Assembly: GCF_022049065.2 (NCBI RefSeq)
Contig: NZ_CP095744.1
Location: forward strand, 1,240,001-1,304,000
Direction: 5' to 3'
Source of the DNA: Niallia sp. Man26
GTDB lineage: Bacteria > Bacillota > Bacilli > Bacillales > Cytobacillaceae
DNA length: 64,000 bases
Under the pieces are notes generated by a model, which searched no databases, was not told the origin of the DNA, and was given only the letters and a program-made list of their open reading frames with translations. Made by a program: the position numbers and the translations under genes. Shown piece by piece: positions 23,085 to 31,176 of this stretch. Within the stretch, counting starts at the first letter, position 1. The number at the start of each line of letters is the position of its first letter.

Positions 23085-23279
23085 ATGAAAAAACTATCGA
23101 CTATCGGAAAGATAAATTTAATTGCAGGTACGCTATTTGTACTAATGGGGATATTGGCTTTTTTTAGTGGATATTTGCCAGGCAGCTTTTTTGTGGAGAT
23201 GGAGCCTTTCTTATTTATTCCTATTGGCCTTTCCTTATTATTGTCCGCTTCGTCCTTTCAAAAGGCAGATGGAAATTAA
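23085..23279 (+). CDS. Small membrane protein, two spans
   Basis: 64 residues with two hydrophobic segments (INLIAGTLFVLMGILAFFSG; FLFIPIGLSLLLSAS). AAAGGAGGT lies upstream of the ATG, so it is very likely translated. No family recognised. Confidence 0.6.
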   Translation: MKKLSTIGKINLIAGTLFVLMGILAFFSGYLPGSFFVEMEPFLFIPIGLSLLLSASSFQKADGN

Positions 23280-23380
23280 CGTATTTTTATAACTTTTGGC
23301 TGGTTTTGTCAATGAAGGCTTAACGAGTATAATAAAAGTAGATAAATGTAATACGTATCTAAACTTTGGGGAGCACACTA

Positions 23381-24334
23381 ATGATAACTAATATAAAAGA
23401 GTATCTATTATATAATAACTTTAATGAACTTGCCGTTGATATTTTAACCTTGGCAAAAGAGATATTACCAGACAGCTTTCTGTTTTTAAGTGCCATTGTC
23501 AATAATGAACAGCATATTTTGAAGACTTCTCCTAATACGGAGCATATTAACATTAGAGAGGGAATAGCGCTCCCGCTGAAAGTGGCAATTTGCAGCAGGA
23601 TTGATTTTACTAAAGGTATCCCATTAGTCTATGAGGATATAAGTAAGGAATCTAGCCTAGATGATATCAAGGGAATATACTCTAACACGAATGTGAACGC
23701 TTATTTAGGTGTGCCGGTAATCTTAAGGGATGGCGAGGTTTTTGGGACTTTATGTGCTGTTCATGAGAAGGCTGCACAGTTTAATGAGAAAAGTATAAAG
23801 CTGATTGAAAAAATTGCGAAAATGTTTTCTTATTACTTAGAGCTAGAGCAATTAGCATACAGAGACCATTTAACAGGCAGTTATAATCGGCATTTTCTTG
23901 AAAGATATTTTAATGAATTTGCCCATGAGGATGGCGCAATTTTCTTTCTAGATTTAGATTGTTTTAAAGAGATAAATGATAGCCTTGGCCATGATACAGG
24001 TGATTTGATATTAAAAGAAGTCGCCCTTAGAATGGAGGCAGTCATGCGGCAGAGGAATATAAATGGAGCGGTATTTCGGTTAGGCGGAGATGAATTTATT
24101 ATTAACTTAGTTGGAAAATTAAGCGTTCAAGAAATCGAGGAAATAGCAGAGGCTTTTATTGAAAGATTATCGTCCTGGGATTTTCAAATCAAGGAGTTTA
24201 ACTTATCTGTGAGCATTGGCATTGTTCAATACACAAATACAATGAAACTGACGTTAAATAAACTGCTGAAAAAAGCAGATAATGCTTTATATCGGGCGAA
24301 AACTAGTGGGAAAAGTACCTACTGCTTTTTTTGA
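23381..24334 (+). CDS. GAF-GGDEF diguanylate cyclase
   Basis: 317 residues. An N-terminal GAF-type sensor (about residues 10-155) is followed by a GGDEF domain: DHLTGSYNRHFLERYF, FFLDLDCFKEINDSLGHDTG, and the intact active-site RLGGDEF. It should make cyclic di-GMP from two GTP. No membrane segment, so cytoplasmic. ATG 23381 has GGGGAG 7 bases upstream. A TTGTCA-16-TATAAT promoter lies at about 23306-23333. Confidence 0.88.
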   Translation: MITNIKEYLLYNNFNELAVDILTLAKEILPDSFLFLSAIVNNEQHILKTSPNTEHINIREGIALPLKVAICSRIDFTKGIPLVYEDISKESSLDDIKGIYSNTNVNAYLGVPVILRDGEVFGTLCAVHEKAAQFNEKSIKLIEKIAKMFSYYLELEQLAYRDHLTGSYNRHFLERYFNEFAHEDGAIFFLDLDCFKEINDSLGHDTGDLILKEVALRMEAVMRQRNINGAVFRLGGDEFIINLVGKLSVQEIEEIAEAFIERLSSWDFQIKEFNLSVSIGIVQYTNTMKLTLNKLLKKADNALYRAKTSGKSTYCFF

Positions 24335-24417
24335 TTTTTGGATGAGATTTATATGTGCAGAACCAGTAGAGCACAAAAAATATCCAAAACTAAGCAAATA
24401 AGCAGGGAAATTATTTA

Positions 24418-24552
24418 TTGACTTCTACATTAGTTGTAATTATAATGAAAAAACGAAATTCGAATACTAAAATTATTTAGGTCGTGGATTTTTCTAGAGT
24501 GAACTCTATTTTCGCCACACAAATGTTGTGAGACATTTGTGTGGCTTTTTTT
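24418..24552 (+). promoter_or_regulatory. Promoter plus leader with perfect terminator (candidate attenuator)
   Basis: TTGACT (24418-24423), 17 bases and TATAAT (24441-24446) start a leader of about 100 bases. It contains the palindrome TAGAGTGAACTCTA (24495-24508) and then a perfect 13-bp hairpin (24514-24526 with 24533-24545) followed by seven Ts, all before the ribosome site of the EamA gene. Transcription must pass a terminator to reach the gene. GTGG (24484-24487) could pair with CCAC (24515-24518) as a weak alternative. Ligand or factor unknown. Confidence 0.6.
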
Positions 24553-24575
24553 ATGCGCAGAAGGGGGATTTAAAT

Positions 24576-25472
24576 TTGAGTAAATGGCATTATGTATTAT
24601 TTGTTTTTTTAGGTGGCTGCAGTTACGGAATATTATCTACGTTTGTAAAGCTTGCATACGGAGCTGGGTTATCTGTTAACGAGGTAACGGGGGGACAATA
24701 TTTTATTGGTACTTTAATTATTTGGATACTCGTTTTGTTTATGAAAAAGAGGGGGATTTCTGGTAATCAAGCCATAAAGTTAATTTTATCGGGCATTCCA
24801 TTTGGACTGACAGGCATATTTTATTATCAATCCTTACAAACACTTCATGCCTCATTAGCCATTATCTTTTTGTTTCAATATATCTGGATAGGATCATTAT
24901 TAGAATTGGTGTTTTTAAAGAACAAGCCTTCGAAGGAAAAATTAATAGCAATAGGTATTCTGCTGGCAGGATCGCTATTAGCTGCGGGGATTACCTCGGA
25001 AACTGGTGTTCACATTACATGGCAAGGTATGATGTGGGGACTGCTTGCTGCTATAACCTTTGCAACGTTTATTTTTCTGAGCGGTACAGTTGGACATAAT
25101 ACGGAACCGCTGTTGAAAAGCGCACTGCTTTCCTCAGGCGGCTTAATCGTTGTTTTTATCATCTTTCCACCAGTATATTTTGTGGATGTGTCTGTTCTAG
25201 GCGGATTTATACAATATGGATTAATACTAGGAATATTTGGTGCAGTGCTTCCGCCGCTTTTATTATCCATTGGTATGCCTAAAGTCGGCCCAGGACTCGG
25301 CACAATCCTGACAGCTTCAGAGCTTCCGGTAGCAGTCTTAATGTCTGCGTTAATACTGCGTGAACAAGTAGGTGTTTGGCAATGGTTTGGTGTTGCTCTC
25401 ATATTAGGAGGCATTATGGTGAGTAATGTCAAAATGTTTAAAGCAAGAAATATTTCAAGTCCCAATTGGTAA
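24576..25472 (+). CDS. EamA/DMT-family transporter
   Basis: 298 residues with ten hydrophobic spans in two EamA repeats (GGCSYGILSTFVKLAYGAGL; LGIFGAVLPPLLLSIGMPKVGPGLGTILTASELPVAVLMSALIL). The TTG at 24576 is the start, because AAGGGGG precedes it; an earlier in-frame ATG falls inside the terminator hairpin. Exports small metabolites or drugs in related proteins; the substrate is unknown. Expression is probably controlled by read-through of the leader terminator. Confidence 0.82.
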   Translation: MSKWHYVLFVFLGGCSYGILSTFVKLAYGAGLSVNEVTGGQYFIGTLIIWILVLFMKKRGISGNQAIKLILSGIPFGLTGIFYYQSLQTLHASLAIIFLFQYIWIGSLLELVFLKNKPSKEKLIAIGILLAGSLLAAGITSETGVHITWQGMMWGLLAAITFATFIFLSGTVGHNTEPLLKSALLSSGGLIVVFIIFPPVYFVDVSVLGGFIQYGLILGIFGAVLPPLLLSIGMPKVGPGLGTILTASELPVAVLMSALILREQVGVWQWFGVALILGGIMVSNVKMFKARNISSPNW

Positions 25473-25481
25473 GGGATATGC

Positions 25482-25511
25482 GGAGCTGTCCATTAATTAA
25501 TGGACAGCTCC
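25482..25511. terminator. 30-bp perfect palindrome between convergent genes
   Basis: Both halves (25482-25496 and 25497-25511) match perfectly, with GGAGCTGTCC at the base and ATTAATTAAT at the centre. It lies between the convergent EamA and SDR genes and probably ends both transcripts. Confidence 0.65.
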
Positions 25512-25524
25512 AGTTTATTGCATG

Positions 25525-26232
25525 CTACCAATCAATGCTGTTTTTGCCTCTGAAAAATTTTCCCGATGGTCCGTCAGACCCAATAGCAGTTAACCATAAA
25601 ATGGACTCAGCAGCTTGCTTCGGTGTCGTTGGAGCAGAAGTTCCACCCATATCTGTGCTTACCCAGCCAGGATCGGCTGCGTTTACTTTGATATCACCTT
25701 TGACTTCTCCCGCAATTAATTGTGTTAAACCGTTTAAAGCAAACTTAGACAATTTATACGCTCCGACTTCTGGGGATGTTAATTGGCTTAAACGGCCATA
25801 ATCAGAAGAAATATTAATAATTTTTCCATATCCATATTTTTCCATGAGAAGCAGAAAGGACTGAATGGTATAGTAAGCCCCAAAAAAGTTTGTTTCCATT
25901 GTTTTTTCCAAAATGGCAGGGTCCATAGTTAATAAACTTTCATCTTCGTCTAAATAAACACCTGCATTATTAATCAAAACATCTAATCTTCCAAAGTGCT
26001 CATCTACCGTGATGGCGGCTTGGCGAATGCTTTCATGATTGTTCACATCCATCTCGAGAAAAGATACTTCTAAATTTGATTTGCGAAGTTTTTTAACAGC
26101 TTCTAGCCCTTTTTTTGAGTCTCGGCTTGTTAAGATAACTTTAAAACCTTTCAAAGCCAATTGGCGGACCAGTTCATAGCCAATTCCGCGATTACCGCCA
26201 GTGACTAGGGCAACTTTTGAGTCTGTAAACAT
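25525..26232 (-). CDS. Short-chain dehydrogenase/reductase
   Basis: 235 residues. NAD(P)-binding TGGNRGIG near the N-terminus, NNAG (residues about 88-91), and catalytic Ser with YKLSK (Y-x-x-x-K). Closest in feel to the plant-carbonyl-reductase-like SDRs that reduce quinones and aldehydes. It follows a frameshifted MFS gene on the minus strand and is likely in one transcript with it under a MerR-type promoter. GAGGA precedes the ATG. Confidence 0.85.
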   Translation of the reverse strand: MFTDSKVALVTGGNRGIGYELVRQLALKGFKVILTSRDSKKGLEAVKKLRKSNLEVSFLEMDVNNHESIRQAAITVDEHFGRLDVLINNAGVYLDEDESLLTMDPAILEKTMETNFFGAYYTIQSFLLLMEKYGYGKIINISSDYGRLSQLTSPEVGAYKLSKFALNGLTQLIAGEVKGDIKVNAADPGWVSTDMGGTSAPTTPKQAAESILWLTAIGSDGPSGKFFRGKNSIDW

Positions 26233-26261
26233 ATTATTATCCTCCTTGAAAAGAATGGAAT

Positions 26262-27420
26262 TTATCTTGATACTTGATGTACAGGAGTCATCATATAGTT
26301 TCTAAGTACAATAGTTACTAAACTTAACACTAATGAAAGAATCCCAACTAATACAACATATTGCGTACCCATTGATGCTATTAAAAGTCCGCCTGCAGCT
26401 GACCCGACAGTTGTCCCAACGTTGCAAGAAGAGATAAAGAGTCCGTTAGCAAAATCAGGTGCTTCAGGGGCTGAAGACGTAATTAAATATTGATTAATAT
26501 TCGCCATTATTCCCCCTGCTAAAATTCCCCAAATGAAAGTAAGCATTGCCATTGGCAGCGGATACTGTCCTGTGAAGAATAAGAGGATGTAATAGTAGAG
26601 GGAAATATACTACAGATTTAATCGGGTTTTGCGTAAGCAGCTTTCCTGCGACAATATTACCAATCATATTGGCCCCGCCAAAAATAAACAGCGTTAAAGT
26701 TATTGTATTTGGAGACATATTCGTTACTGTCTTCAAATATTCCGTGAAGTAGCTGTAAACTCCAAATACAGATGCATTTAATAAAATAACTGTCACAATA
26801 GAAATCCAGATTATTGATTTCTTTAAGACAGACAGCTGTGCACCGTAAGATTGTTTTACTTCGACAGGCATAGAAGGGACAAAAATGAATGTCGCAATAA
26901 AGACTATAACAGTAACAACAGCAAAGAATGCCATCGCCATTTCATAAGATAGGACACTATCAATAAAACTTGCGATTGGCACACCGGCTACCATACCCGC
27001 AGATACGCCAATAAATACTTTAGAAACAGCTTTTGGAGCTTCTTCTTTACTAACAGAGGAAGCAGCAACTGTAAAAGCCATCGAACAATAAATAGGATGA
27101 AAAAAACCTAGAACGACTCGTGTTAATAATAAAACAGTAAAATTAGTAGTAAATACAGACACAATATTCCCTAGCACAAACATGCCTAAAACAATTAACA
27201 TGACTGTTTTTCGATTTATCCCTGAAAACAATAACGGCATTATTGGACCAGAAATAGCAATCGCGAGTGCAAACAGACTCACCAGCAAGCCGGCAGTTGA
27301 TACACTGACATTAAATTGTTCAGCAATCGAGGGCAATAACCCGATAACCCCCATTTCGGTATTTAAGATGCCAAAAACTCCTATAGTTAAGATGAATATT
27401 AATAATTTTTTATTATACAA
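26262..27420 (-). pseudogene. MFS exporter gene broken by a frameshift
   Basis: The N-terminal part (27420 down to about 26595) encodes a 12-TM MFS exporter of the DHA1/AraJ type (MYNKKLLIFILTIGVFGILN; motif A PIMPLLFSGINRKTV). After VVYFPLLL the frame runs into nonsense, while another frame continues correctly as YILLFFTGQYPLPMAMLTFI to the end at 26262. One small indel near 26590-26597 explains both. Unless it is a sequencing error or programmed shift, the exporter is inactive. Confidence 0.8.
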
Positions 27421-27491
27421 AAAAATCCCTCCATAAAATTCTTCATTTTACCGGTGCAGCAAAGGTATTACGCGATGACAAGTTTTTTGTA

Positions 27492-27522
27492 AGTATAAAG
27501 GTTAGAGTTAACTCTAGTTCAA
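27492..27522 (-). promoter_or_regulatory. MerR-type promoter of the MFS-SDR operon
   Basis: On the minus strand TTGAAC (27522-27517), a 19-base spacer and TATACT (27497-27492). The spacer contains the palindrome TAGAGTTAACTCTA (27503-27516), abutting the -35. The same palindrome occurs before the merR gene and, one base changed, before the Crh-like gene. Confidence 0.82.
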
Positions 27523-27580
27523 GAAGTATTTTTGAAAAAAAATTGTTTTTTTTATTTGGAGGGAGGGGCATTTAATAAAA

Positions 27581-27622
27581 AGAGCCATCTAACCTACTGG
27601 TTGTAGGTTAGATGGCTCTATG
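27581..27622 (-). terminator. Strong intrinsic terminator of the merR gene
   Basis: A 17-bp perfect stem (27581-27597 with 27603-27619); read on the minus strand it is followed by TTTTTATT just after the MerR stop. Confidence 0.9.
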
Positions 27623-28033
27623 TTAATTTAAACTGCCAATTTTTTCAGTTTTATGAATATCTTCTGTGCCTGCCTCTAAGGCAGTCTTATAATAGTCGCA
27701 TTTATGTTTAATAATTTCCATCGTTTTATTTATTTCTGCCAGCTGTGCTTCAACAGCGGCTTTCCGTTCTAAAAACATGTCATATCTCTGCTGGAGGGTA
27801 GCATCTCCATCCTGACACCAATCAATGAAACTTTTAATTTCCTTTATAGGCATCCCAGTAGATTTCAGACATTCAATGATCCTTAATGCGCCAATATCCG
27901 ACTCTTTAAACAATCTTGTTCCATTAGTTGTTCGTTCTACAAAAGGCAAAAGGCCTTCTTTGTCATAATAACGGAGCGTATAGGTGGTAAGGTTTAATTC
28001 TTTCGCTACTTCACTAATAGAGTATGTGTTCAT
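27623..28033 (-). CDS. MerR-family regulator (AdhR/YraB-like)
   Basis: 136 residues. N-terminal HTH-wing (YSISEVAKELNLTTYTLRYY, DKEGLLPFVERTTNGTRLFK), SDIGALRIIECLKSTGMPIK and IDWCQDGDATLQQRYDMF, then a coiled coil. One conserved-position Cys (in DWCQ) could sense electrophiles, as in AdhR-type regulators; this is inference. Operators TAGAGTTAACTCTA lie on both sides of the gene, so it probably controls the MFS-SDR genes, itself and the Crh-like gene. Confidence 0.85.
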   Translation of the reverse strand: MNTYSISEVAKELNLTTYTLRYYDKEGLLPFVERTTNGTRLFKESDIGALRIIECLKSTGMPIKEIKSFIDWCQDGDATLQQRYDMFLERKAAVEAQLAEINKTMEIIKHKCDYYKTALEAGTEDIHKTEKIGSLN

Positions 28034-28067
28034 TGTTTCACTCCTTATTCTTCTATAAATATAGATT

Positions 28068-28081
28068 TAGAGTTAACTCTA
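28068..28081. promoter_or_regulatory. MerR operator upstream of its own gene
   Basis: TAGAGTTAACTCTA, identical to the dyad in the MFS promoter. Flanking -35/-10 boxes are poor here, so binding may repress or only weakly activate. Confidence 0.7.
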
Positions 28082-28172
28082 GGATGCGAGGCCAATTCTA
28101 TCATGGTTATTTACTGATTGTCAAAGCTGATTTTAAAAATATTGTAAATTATCATAAAAATGGATAATTCAC

Positions 28173-28203
28173 TTGACTTAGAGTTAACTTTAAGGTTTAT
28201 CAT
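28173..28203 (+). promoter_or_regulatory. MerR-type promoter of the Crh-like gene
   Basis: TTGACT (28173-28178), 19 bases, TATCAT (28198-28203). The spacer starts with TAGAGTTAACTTTA (28179-28192), one mismatch from the operator, in the same geometry (dyad touching the -35, five bases from the -10) as the MFS-SDR promoter. Confidence 0.8.
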
Positions 28204-28351
28204 ATTTGCTAGTAAAAGTTTTAACTAGGAATATAGTGTAATTTGTTTTGTGTTTAAACTAAATTATTAACATGAAAGTTAACTGATTTTTACTAGGTGT
28301 TATTTTATATCCAAAACAGTTAACTGAATTTCTAATAGGAAGGTGATTATC

Positions 28352-28606
28352 ATGTTGGTAACAAAGGAAACGGTAAGACTGATCCGGGGACTGCAAGCAA
28401 GAAATACGACGATATTTGTTGCTAAAGCCCGTTCTTTTAGTAGTGATGTGTTTCTAACTAAGAATGGTAAAGCTTCAAATGGAAAAGAAATTATGAAGGT
28501 AATGGACTTAAATGTAAACACTGGTGATGAAATCACCTTGTTAGTCGATGGACCAGATGAGAAGGACGCCATCCATACATTAAAAAAATTCCTATTTAAT
28601 AAGTAG
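28352..28606 (+). CDS. Crh/HPr-like protein with Gln15 and Glu46
   Basis: 84 residues, HPr length. GLQARNTTIFVAKARSFSSD at residues 13-32 has Gln15 where HPr has the phospho-accepting His, as in Crh. At position 46, the HPr-kinase Ser site, it has Glu (NGKEIMKVMDL), a natural phosphomimetic. So it cannot serve the PTS and cannot be switched by HPr kinase at the usual site. ATG 28352 follows AGGAAGGTG. It lies behind a MerR-type promoter, unusual for this family. Confidence 0.8.
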   Translation: MLVTKETVRLIRGLQARNTTIFVAKARSFSSDVFLTKNGKASNGKEIMKVMDLNVNTGDEITLLVDGPDEKDAIHTLKKFLFNK

Positions 28607-28810
28607 AAATATTTAGTATTTACTTGGAATTTTCTATGACCAATCTGCAAAAAAGACTCACTACCAAGAACGTTATTCCGATGATTCATATCACATCTGT
28701 CCATGACGACGAAGTTTTCCTATTCCGAAAATACAGCTGAAGTTAATCATAAAGAAAAGGGGAATAACCAATGAATTGGTACCCCTCTTTTTCTTATTAC
28801 AGATTTTACG
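28607..28810. other. Spacer with terminator
   Basis: A 34-codon frame (28637-28741, starting MTNLQKRLTTKNVIPM) without a ribosome site is probably a remnant. A terminator stem, GGGGAATAACCAAT / ATTGGTACCCC (28759-28786) followed by TCTTTTTC, ends the Crh-like transcript. An ATG within that stem has no convincing gene. Confidence 0.5.
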
Positions 28811-28944
28811 GAACGAGAAAGCCCATTCCTTAAGGTGTGGGATGAAAGTGAATGGTTTTTTATTTCTTAGAGTAATCCACTAGGCATTTGAATCTCTTGT
28901 TGTTATAATATACGAAACGTACGTTCGATGGGTGGTGAACAAAC

Positions 28945-30027
28945 TTGGAAACAATTTCTTTGAAACTAGAATTATTAAATCCTACTAAAGCTAAAAAAGA
29001 GATGTACAAAGAAATGACAAATATCAATACATCTTTTGCGAACTGGTTATTGGAATATCAAGGTCTAAAGGATGCAACATCGAAAGTTTATAAGTTGTTT
29101 TCTGATGGGAAATTCCCCTCGGCTATTGTGAACCAAACCATTCGAGAGGTTAAATCTAAGAAAAATAATCAAAAAGCGAAGGTTTTTCGCCGTTTTTGGT
29201 GTGGCTTCAACAACCAAAATTTGAAAGTAGAGAAAGAAAACAACCTCTATAAAGTTTCATTTCCTACTCTTGAGAAACGTGTTGGTGTACCAGTTGTAAT
29301 AGAAACATACCAAACACATTGGTTAGATAAAGTTTTGGAAGGGAAAGCAAAACAAGGAGCAGCGGAGTTGTATGAGAAAAAGGGGCGTTGGTATGTTTCC
29401 ATTTCTATCTCTTTTGAACCAAAAATACCGAAATTTGAATCTATTAAACCTCCAATAATGGGCATTGATGTAGGGTTAAACTATCTTGCTGTTGCTATGG
29501 TTGGAACAACTTCGTTGTTTTTTAAAGGAAATGAGGCAGCATTTATTCGCAGGAAATATGCTTCGAAAAGACGAGTCCTTGGACAGAATAAAAAGTTGGA
29601 TGCTATTCGCAAATCCAAAAACAAAGAATCGCAATGGATGAAGGAATTAAATCATGTCATAAGCCGAAAAATCGTAAACTTCGCATTAGAGAACGGTGTT
29701 CGTCTAATACGAATGGAAGATTTAACAGGCATTAGAAAAACAGCAAAATCAAAGAAAGAAGCAGGTCGAAATCTACATTCTTGGGCACAATATCAACTTC
29801 AAACTTTCATTGAATACAAAGCAAAGGTGGAAGGCATGGAAGTTCAATATGTAAATCCTTATAACACATCGCAGATGTGTAAATGTGGTCATATTGATAA
29901 AAATAATAGAAACCGTCATCTATTTCAGTGCGAAAAATGTGGATATAAAAGCCATGCAGATGTGAATGCTGGACTTAATATATCAAAATGTGTAAGTGGT
30001 ATTTCTAAAAAGAAAAAAGCATCCTAA
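28945..30027 (+). CDS. tnpB: TnpB RNA-guided endonuclease
   Basis: 360 residues, normal length. RuvC residues D175 (MGIDVGLNYLAV), E258 (IRMEDLTGI) and D339 (HADVNAGLN) are all present, and the zinc-finger Cys are C312, C314, C329 and C332, the first pair being spaced CxC. TnpB is guided by an omega RNA from the element's 3' end and cuts DNA next to a transposon-associated motif. The gene is intact. GGTGGTG precedes the TTG/ATG start region. Confidence 0.92.
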   Translation: METISLKLELLNPTKAKKEMYKEMTNINTSFANWLLEYQGLKDATSKVYKLFSDGKFPSAIVNQTIREVKSKKNNQKAKVFRRFWCGFNNQNLKVEKENNLYKVSFPTLEKRVGVPVVIETYQTHWLDKVLEGKAKQGAAELYEKKGRWYVSISISFEPKIPKFESIKPPIMGIDVGLNYLAVAMVGTTSLFFKGNEAAFIRRKYASKRRVLGQNKKLDAIRKSKNKESQWMKELNHVISRKIVNFALENGVRLIRMEDLTGIRKTAKSKKEAGRNLHSWAQYQLQTFIEYKAKVEGMEVQYVNPYNTSQMCKCGHIDKNNRNRHLFQCEKCGYKSHADVNAGLNISKCVSGISKKKKAS

Positions 30028-30205
30028 CTAGTGTTGTGGTAAAAGCAACACCGCCTGTTTAGGTACATATACACCAAAGGTGTATAGAACGTAACAGGAT
30101 GGGGTAATGACATACCCCTTAACTAAAGGCTAGTTCAAAGCAGAAATGAATTGCGAACGCAATAGCACTTTAGAATCCCATTGCTTTAGCTGTGGGAGTG
30201 TCAAG
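29990..30205 (+). ncRNA. Candidate omega RNA (reRNA) scaffold of TnpB
   Basis: Overlaps the 3' end of tnpB and the noncoding right end. Hairpins seen: GTGTTG/CAACAC (30032-30051), TATACACC/GGTGTATA (about 30066-30084) and GGGGTA/TACCCC (about 30101-30118), then the terminal CCCA/TGGG stem ending TCAAG. Known omega RNAs have this place and end; the guide would be the bases right after 30205, AAACAAAAAAGCAGGAAATC. Boundaries are inference. Confidence 0.6.
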
Positions 30206-30864
30206 AAACAAAAAAGCAGGAAATCTTAGATGCATTTAACTTTCGTCATGCTACAAAGGTATTTGACCCTACGAAGAAAATTTCTAAAGAGGACTTTTCA
30301 TTTATCCTAGAAACTGGTCGTTTATCTCCAAGCTCTGTTGGTTATGAACCATGGAAATTTCTTATCGTGCAAAATAAGGAGTTTCATGAGCGATTGAAGG
30401 AGGTTGCATGGGGAGCACAAGGTCAGCTTCCGACTGCTAGTCATTTCGTTATCATTCTTGCACGGACAGATGCAAGATACGATTCTGAGTATGTATGGCA
30501 ACTGCAAAAAAACGTGAAGCACATACCGGAAGATAAAATTGAAAAGATGAAGTCTGCGTACAAAAGTTTTCAAGAGGGTATGAAGCTGTTGGAAAGCGAT
30601 AGAGCATTGTTTGACTGGGCTAGCAAGCAAACATATATCGCCCTTGGCAATATGATGACAGCAGCGGCACAAATCGGAATTGATTCTTGTCCAATTGAAG
30701 GCTTTAGTCCTGAAAAAGTGAATCAGCTTTTGGAGGAAAAAGGTTTGTTGGAGAATGGCAAGCTTGCGGTATCTGCTATGGTTGCTTTTGGCTATCGCGC
30801 AGAAAATCCAGACCGTCCGAAAACACGCCGAGCTATGGAAGATGTAGTACAGTGGATAGACTAA
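30206..30864 (+). pseudogene. Nitroreductase (NAD(P)H-dependent) gene, 5' end lost
   Basis: The frame ETKKQEILDAFNFRHATKVF continues through DPTKKISKEDFSFILETGRL and SPSSVGYEPWKFLIVQ to the normal C-terminus (AFGYRAENPDRPKTRRAMED). This is a typical flavin nitroreductase of about 220 residues, but no start codon or ribosome site precedes it. The sequence switches to the TnpB element's right end at the first codons. The element insertion (with or without deletion) evidently removed the promoter and start. An internal GTG at 30367 would give a truncated protein without the FMN site. Confidence 0.75.
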
Positions 30865-31084
30865 TGGATAAACGACTACTAAGAAGTCTGTGCAGCGATT
30901 GTTTGGGCTGCATGGACTTGTTTTTTGCATATACACAAAAATAAGGGGGAAATATGAGATAAAACTTGGGGAAACGCTGAAGAGTAAATTAAACAAATAG
31001 TAGTAGTAAATTTGGCTATATTTCTCATTATAAAAAAAACAAGTAATACTATGTGCTTAAAAGAGTTATACCATAGATAGGCAA

Positions 31085-31148
31085 TTGACATTAATAAATC
31101 CATCATGTAAGATGTATTTTAATAAATATATCTAACACGATGTATCGT
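31085..31148 (+). promoter_or_regulatory. Promoter and probable operator of the MarR gene
   Basis: TTGACA (31085-31090), 17 bases, TAAGAT (31108-31113). Downstream ACGATGTATCGT (31137-31148) is a dyad that a MarR dimer could bind. The same TTGACA-17-TAAGAT frame occurs at 33391-33419 before the ABC genes. Confidence 0.7.
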
Positions 31149-31176
31149 AACTGATGTTAATGAGAGGATTGAAAAA

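Larger units (their letters stand above)
28811..30205 (+). mobile_element. Solo tnpB element (IS605/IS1341 type)
   Basis: The left end is near GAACGAGAAAGCCCATTCCT, which with AAGGTGTGGG can form the usual imperfect hairpin. The right end is GAATCCCATTG...TGTGGGAGTGTCAAG at 30172-30205, a typical hairpin plus TCAA end. No tnpA is present. The DNA directly right of it is a nitroreductase gene lacking its start. Ends are inferred from pattern. Confidence 0.7.

Noticed and set aside
24495..24508. TAGAGTGAACTCTA as a fourth operator of the MerR protein at 27623
   Set aside because: It resembles the operator, but lies about 50 bases downstream of a normal 17-base-spacer promoter and inside the leader stem, so a role as an RNA stem is more likely.
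28771..28806. ATG in the terminator as the lost start of the nitroreductase
   Set aside because: Joining it to the gene across the TnpB element would be in frame, but the residues (MNWYPSFSYYRFY) do not resemble a nitroreductase N-terminus, and the ATG lies in a terminator stem.
30322..30996. Long minus-strand frame opposite the nitroreductase
   Set aside because: No ribosome site or recognisable domain; codons of the plus-strand nitroreductase explain the openness.
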